Below, one piece after another: positions 60,946 through 64,000 of a DNA stretch of 64,000 bases. The DNA comes from Neckera pumila (taxonomy: Eukaryota > Streptophyta > Bryopsida > Hypnales > Neckeraceae): NCBI GenBank assembly GCA_963969595.1, contig OZ018409.1, positions 20,058,975 to 20,122,974 on the forward strand, written 5' to 3'. A model generated the notes under the pieces. It was not told the origin of the DNA. It ran no database searches and saw nothing but the letters and a program-made list of their open reading frames with translations. How positions within the stretch are numbered: the first letter of the stretch is position 1; each line of letters starts with the position of its first letter. The translations under genes and the position numbers were made by a program.

Positions 60946-61547
60946 CCTCAAATGTTTTTGGTCACCAACTTTTTAGATTTGATTTGTGTAAAGAAGATTG
61001 AAAGATTTTTGCAGTTTTAGCACCCTCATGGTCAAACATTATAATCTTTCACCCCATAAGTGATATTGTTGTGTTTTCTTTTCCTATGAGATCTTTAACA
61101 TGCCTAGTTTGAATTTGCACGATTACAATTCAAAAAAAATTTATACAACTTATTAAAATGTTGGCATTTTGTTCAATTTAGAGCAAATTTCAGGATGCCC
61201 AAAACAGGCCTTGGGCATTTAGGGGTTAAAGATGAATATGAAAGATTTCTAGTTGAGTTTCTTAAAATATAATTTCAATCAATTTTCCAAAATATTGGCT
61301 AAATTGCATGCATGTTTTGGACCTACATGGGTTTTTCTAAAAATGTTGAAAGACAAAACTTCACCTTTTGGAAGGACTACAAAAGCCTATATTTTGAAGT
61401 TTAGGCACATTGGACTTGCAATGAATGGAGATATGGACTAATATTTTGGGAGGATGTACTTGAACAAGTTATTTGTTAGAAAATAAACATAAATGAAGAT
61501 TTTAGTCCTACTTTAGAGACCAATATTTATGAAGCACTTTTTGACCT

Positions 61548-62482
61548 TTAACCCCTAAAGGACCGAGGCCCTTTTTCTGCCAAAAAACACTCAAAACTGC
61601 CATTTCTATAGCAAAAAGTAAAAAAATTTGAAAAATGTTTTTTTTTTCCACATCTAAGTGTAGGATCTTACACCTAACTAGTATGAGAGTGTGTGGAAAA
61701 AATTTCAGAATTTTTCACCGCACGGATTGCAAGATATCTGTGTTTAAAGTGAAAAAAACAAGATTTTCAGCACATTGCGGGACTAGATTTTTTGACTTTG
61801 AACATTTTTAACTTAAAATTTTTGCACTACAGAGTTTTGAGCTTTAAATCTTTCTAGTGGAGAATTGAGTTGAGAGTATAGGAAAAAAAAGAAAGTTCAA
61901 AAAAACTTAATTTTCATTATTGAAAAAACTGTTTAATAGAAGTAGATACAAGATAGAAGGAAAATCTAAAATACTCATATATTTTAGGTGGGATTAAAAT
62001 GCACTAATCCCAATGGTGAGAATGTTCTAGCAAGTAAACTAAACCATGCAAAAAATTTGAAATTTGAAAAATTTGAAAAATTGCATTCAGAAATGAATCC
62101 TACAAGTTATTTTTTTCAAAAAGATGCTCTAACTGCCTAAAATACAAGAATGTCCATAACTTTCTCATAGAAAATTAAAATGAAATGAATCAAAGCTTTT
62201 AAGATAGACAAAAATATAATCTATGAGGAAAAAAATATATTTTAAAAAAAAGTAAAAAAATTGCAAATTTTTATCGATGCCTGTCGTCCCCTGTTTTGAG
62301 CTTATTTGGTCATAACTTCTGTTCCCGAGCACCGATTGTGAAAAATTTATATTCCCATGAAGCTAATCAGATTTCCTACCTCCAAAAAAAGTTTCAAAAA
62401 ATCAAAAGAAAATTTCAGCCCGTAGGTACCTGCCCAAAAATGCATTTGTCCTCCAAAGGGACAATGGTCCTTTAGGGGTTAA
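61548..62482 (-). mobile_element. piggyBac-like TTAA MITE, subfamily II, full length
   Basis: TTAA at 61548-61551 and 62479-62482 bound 927 bp. In reverse orientation the ends are CCCCTAAAGGACCGAGGCCC and ATGGTCCTTTAGGGG. Collinear with the copy at 12492-13427 read backward: CGGATTGCAAGATATCTG, CTAATCCCAATGGTGAGAAT, GGTCATAACTTCTG and TTTCAGCCCGTAGGTACCTG. No coding frame. Confidence 0.9.
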
Positions 62483-62519
62483 ACAACAAAGAGCTTTAGG
62501 GATTTTAAGACAATACCAT

Positions 62520-62600
62520 TCTGTTGGGATGAATGTGTACACTTTGGGATTAAAGTGTATTTTTGGAGATGAATGTATACATTTTGGGATGAATAATTGA
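62520..62600. repeat. Short imperfect tandem repeat
   Basis: TGGGATGAATGTGTACACTT and GGAGATGAATGTATACATTT, each followed by TGGGAT, form a degenerate tandem of about 50 bp. The surrounding stretch 62483-63360 is AT-rich with nothing else recognised. Confidence 0.5.
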
Positions 62601-63360
62601 ATACTCCTCCATAATTTACATATATCATCCACGCCATTTGATGTACATAGGTCCATCAAGTGAGTGAGTATTGTTCTTTGTTTGTGATGCTTAATTAAAT
62701 GAAATAAAAATAACAAAAAATTGATATAGCTTTCATTGATTTGTCAATTTAGTGAGGGTACAAATTTGTATGACTCAAAAAATCAATTTAGCTAATCTTT
62801 ATATTTTTGTAGAAATTGATAGAATATAGTAATATCTTAGCTTACTGTATATCAAATTTATCATCTTACAAAATAGATTACATTGGTGAATTAGTGTCAC
62901 ACACACAAGTAAGACAAATTAACATTCTTGCACTACCTTAAATAGTGTTATTAGTGCATGTGACATTAATGATCAAAATCACACTATTTATAAAAAGAAT
63001 TCAATTAATGACGTCTATATATTACTGTACAATTGTATGAATTTCTTAAAAAATTAAATTTTGCAATGCCACTACACTAAATAGGATATTAAGGGGACCT
63101 ATACTAATTAATCCACATCTCTTACTATATAAATATCTATCTTAATTTTACATTAATGGTTATTGAAGTGTGCGAGGATTGTACATCATGTTTCAATGTC
63201 TACAGTTTTTGAGGATAAGTCCCTTTAATTTTTTGGTCCCCTTAATACCCCTATTAAATGTAGTTTTCTCGATGATGTCAATCTTCCCCTTCATTAAATC
63301 TGCACATATAAAGGCACAAGTGAATGCATTTGTTCAACGTCAGAGCTGCTCTTGTAAGTT

Positions 63361-63649
63361 AGAGGGCTGTAAAAGCGACCCTTTAAGAGATAATTCGCAT
63401 TTTTGGGGAAGCTAAACTGCTTAAAATATTTTTCAGTAAATTTTTGTGGTAAAAAAAAATAGAATTGGCATCTACCCCAAGTTGTTTCATATTTTTTGGA
63501 CCTTCATGAAATTAGTTATGGATTTTTGAAGTTGAAAACACAATGGTTTTCTAAAAGCGTCCCCCTCTTGAAATGTACACTTCTGATACATGTTAGAGGC
63601 AAAATGTACCAGATTGCTTTTTAGATATAGGTCGCTTTTACAACCCCCT
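63361..63649. mobile_element. 289-bp MITE with AGAGGGCTGTAAAAGCGACC ends
   Basis: Left end 63361-63380 and right end GGTCGCTTTTACAACCCCCT (63630-63649) are inverted repeats with two mismatches in 20. A related fragment lies at 54320-54560. Downstream (63650-64000) is AT-rich with nothing else recognised. Confidence 0.75.
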
Positions 63650-64000
63650 ACCTTAACCTCTAAGGGCTCAAACGACCACTTTATGGTTGCTGCCCAACTT
63701 TGTGCAGATTTTTGGGCGGAATTTTTTTTTTTTTTCAAATTTATTTTTATTTTTATTTTTAAAAGATTGGGTTGTCTTTCAATATTTATATTCAAAACTA
63801 AAATCACTACGGTCAAACAAAAATTATAAGAGAAATAGTATAAAGAGTCTAGTATTTGCCTAGTATTGAAAAACTTACTATTTGGGGAAAGTGTTGGTGT
63901 TCTCATTACTAGACCTTATGCATTTTTTCACAAATCAATAGAAACCACAATTTTGACCAATAAAAAAAAATCAAATGCTAAAGATAGAAATTGTATTTTT

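Larger units (their letters stand above)
59615..61229. mobile_element. Outer TTAA element holding two nested elements
   Basis: Left end TTAACCCTTAAATGCCCGAGGC (59615) and right end GCCTTGGGCATTTAGGGGTTAA (61229) match over 18 inner bases with two differences. They enclose the fold-back at 59668-60415 and the 230-bp MITE at 60716-60945. Removing both with one TTAA each leaves about 640 bp. Its ends differ from the common family at ATGCCC in place of GGACC. Confidence 0.7.

Overview
The window looks like nuclear DNA from a land plant outside the flowering plants; a moss is my best guess. It holds two intron-containing F-box/LRR receptor genes on the minus strand, a decayed hAT transposase of a type I associate with moss genomes, and AT-rich intergenic DNA packed with small terminal-inverted-repeat (TIR) elements. 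No bacterial, organellar or RNA-gene features were seen. The lineage is an inference, because nothing here is a decisive species marker.

The only two intact genes are paralogues. Gene A (22326 to 18896) and gene B (40427 to 37079) each have four exons that join in frame at consensus splice sites, giving 646 and 615 residues. Both are relatives of the auxin receptor TIR1/AFB and the jasmonate receptor COI1, and they mix residues typical of each. This suits the little-studied XFB-like sister clade of bryophytes and other early plants, a name I give from memory. The two copies share two intron positions, and each has one intron the other lacks. Each is preceded by about 1.8 kb of GC-richer DNA that probably holds promoter and 5' leader.

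Most of the rest is repeats. At least a dozen copies, complete or broken, of a non-autonomous element family end in CCCCTAAAG...CTTTAGGGG and are bounded by TTAA. That is the hallmark of piggyBac-type transposition, which is unusual in land plants. Summing my coordinates, the family covers roughly 13 kb of the 64 kb. It includes full copies of 0.85-0.93 kb in two sequence subfamilies, 230-bp and 540-bp miniature forms, two copies joined by one shared TTAA (11562-13427), a 740-bp near-perfect fold-back (59668-60415), a three-element nest (59615-61229), and a copy split by a Stowaway MITE (26718-28349). No piggyBac transposase is visible.

Other repeats are two adjacent long fold-backs (8734-10737), a third unrelated fold-back (30411-31034), a CACTA-type hairpin MITE (2837-2968), several small MITEs and several minisatellites. 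Two degraded coding regions are visible besides the hAT relic: a 334-codon frame interrupted by two amber codons (46742-45741) and a short two-part open frame (55203-55790). Long stretches between these show nothing I can identify and are listed as such.
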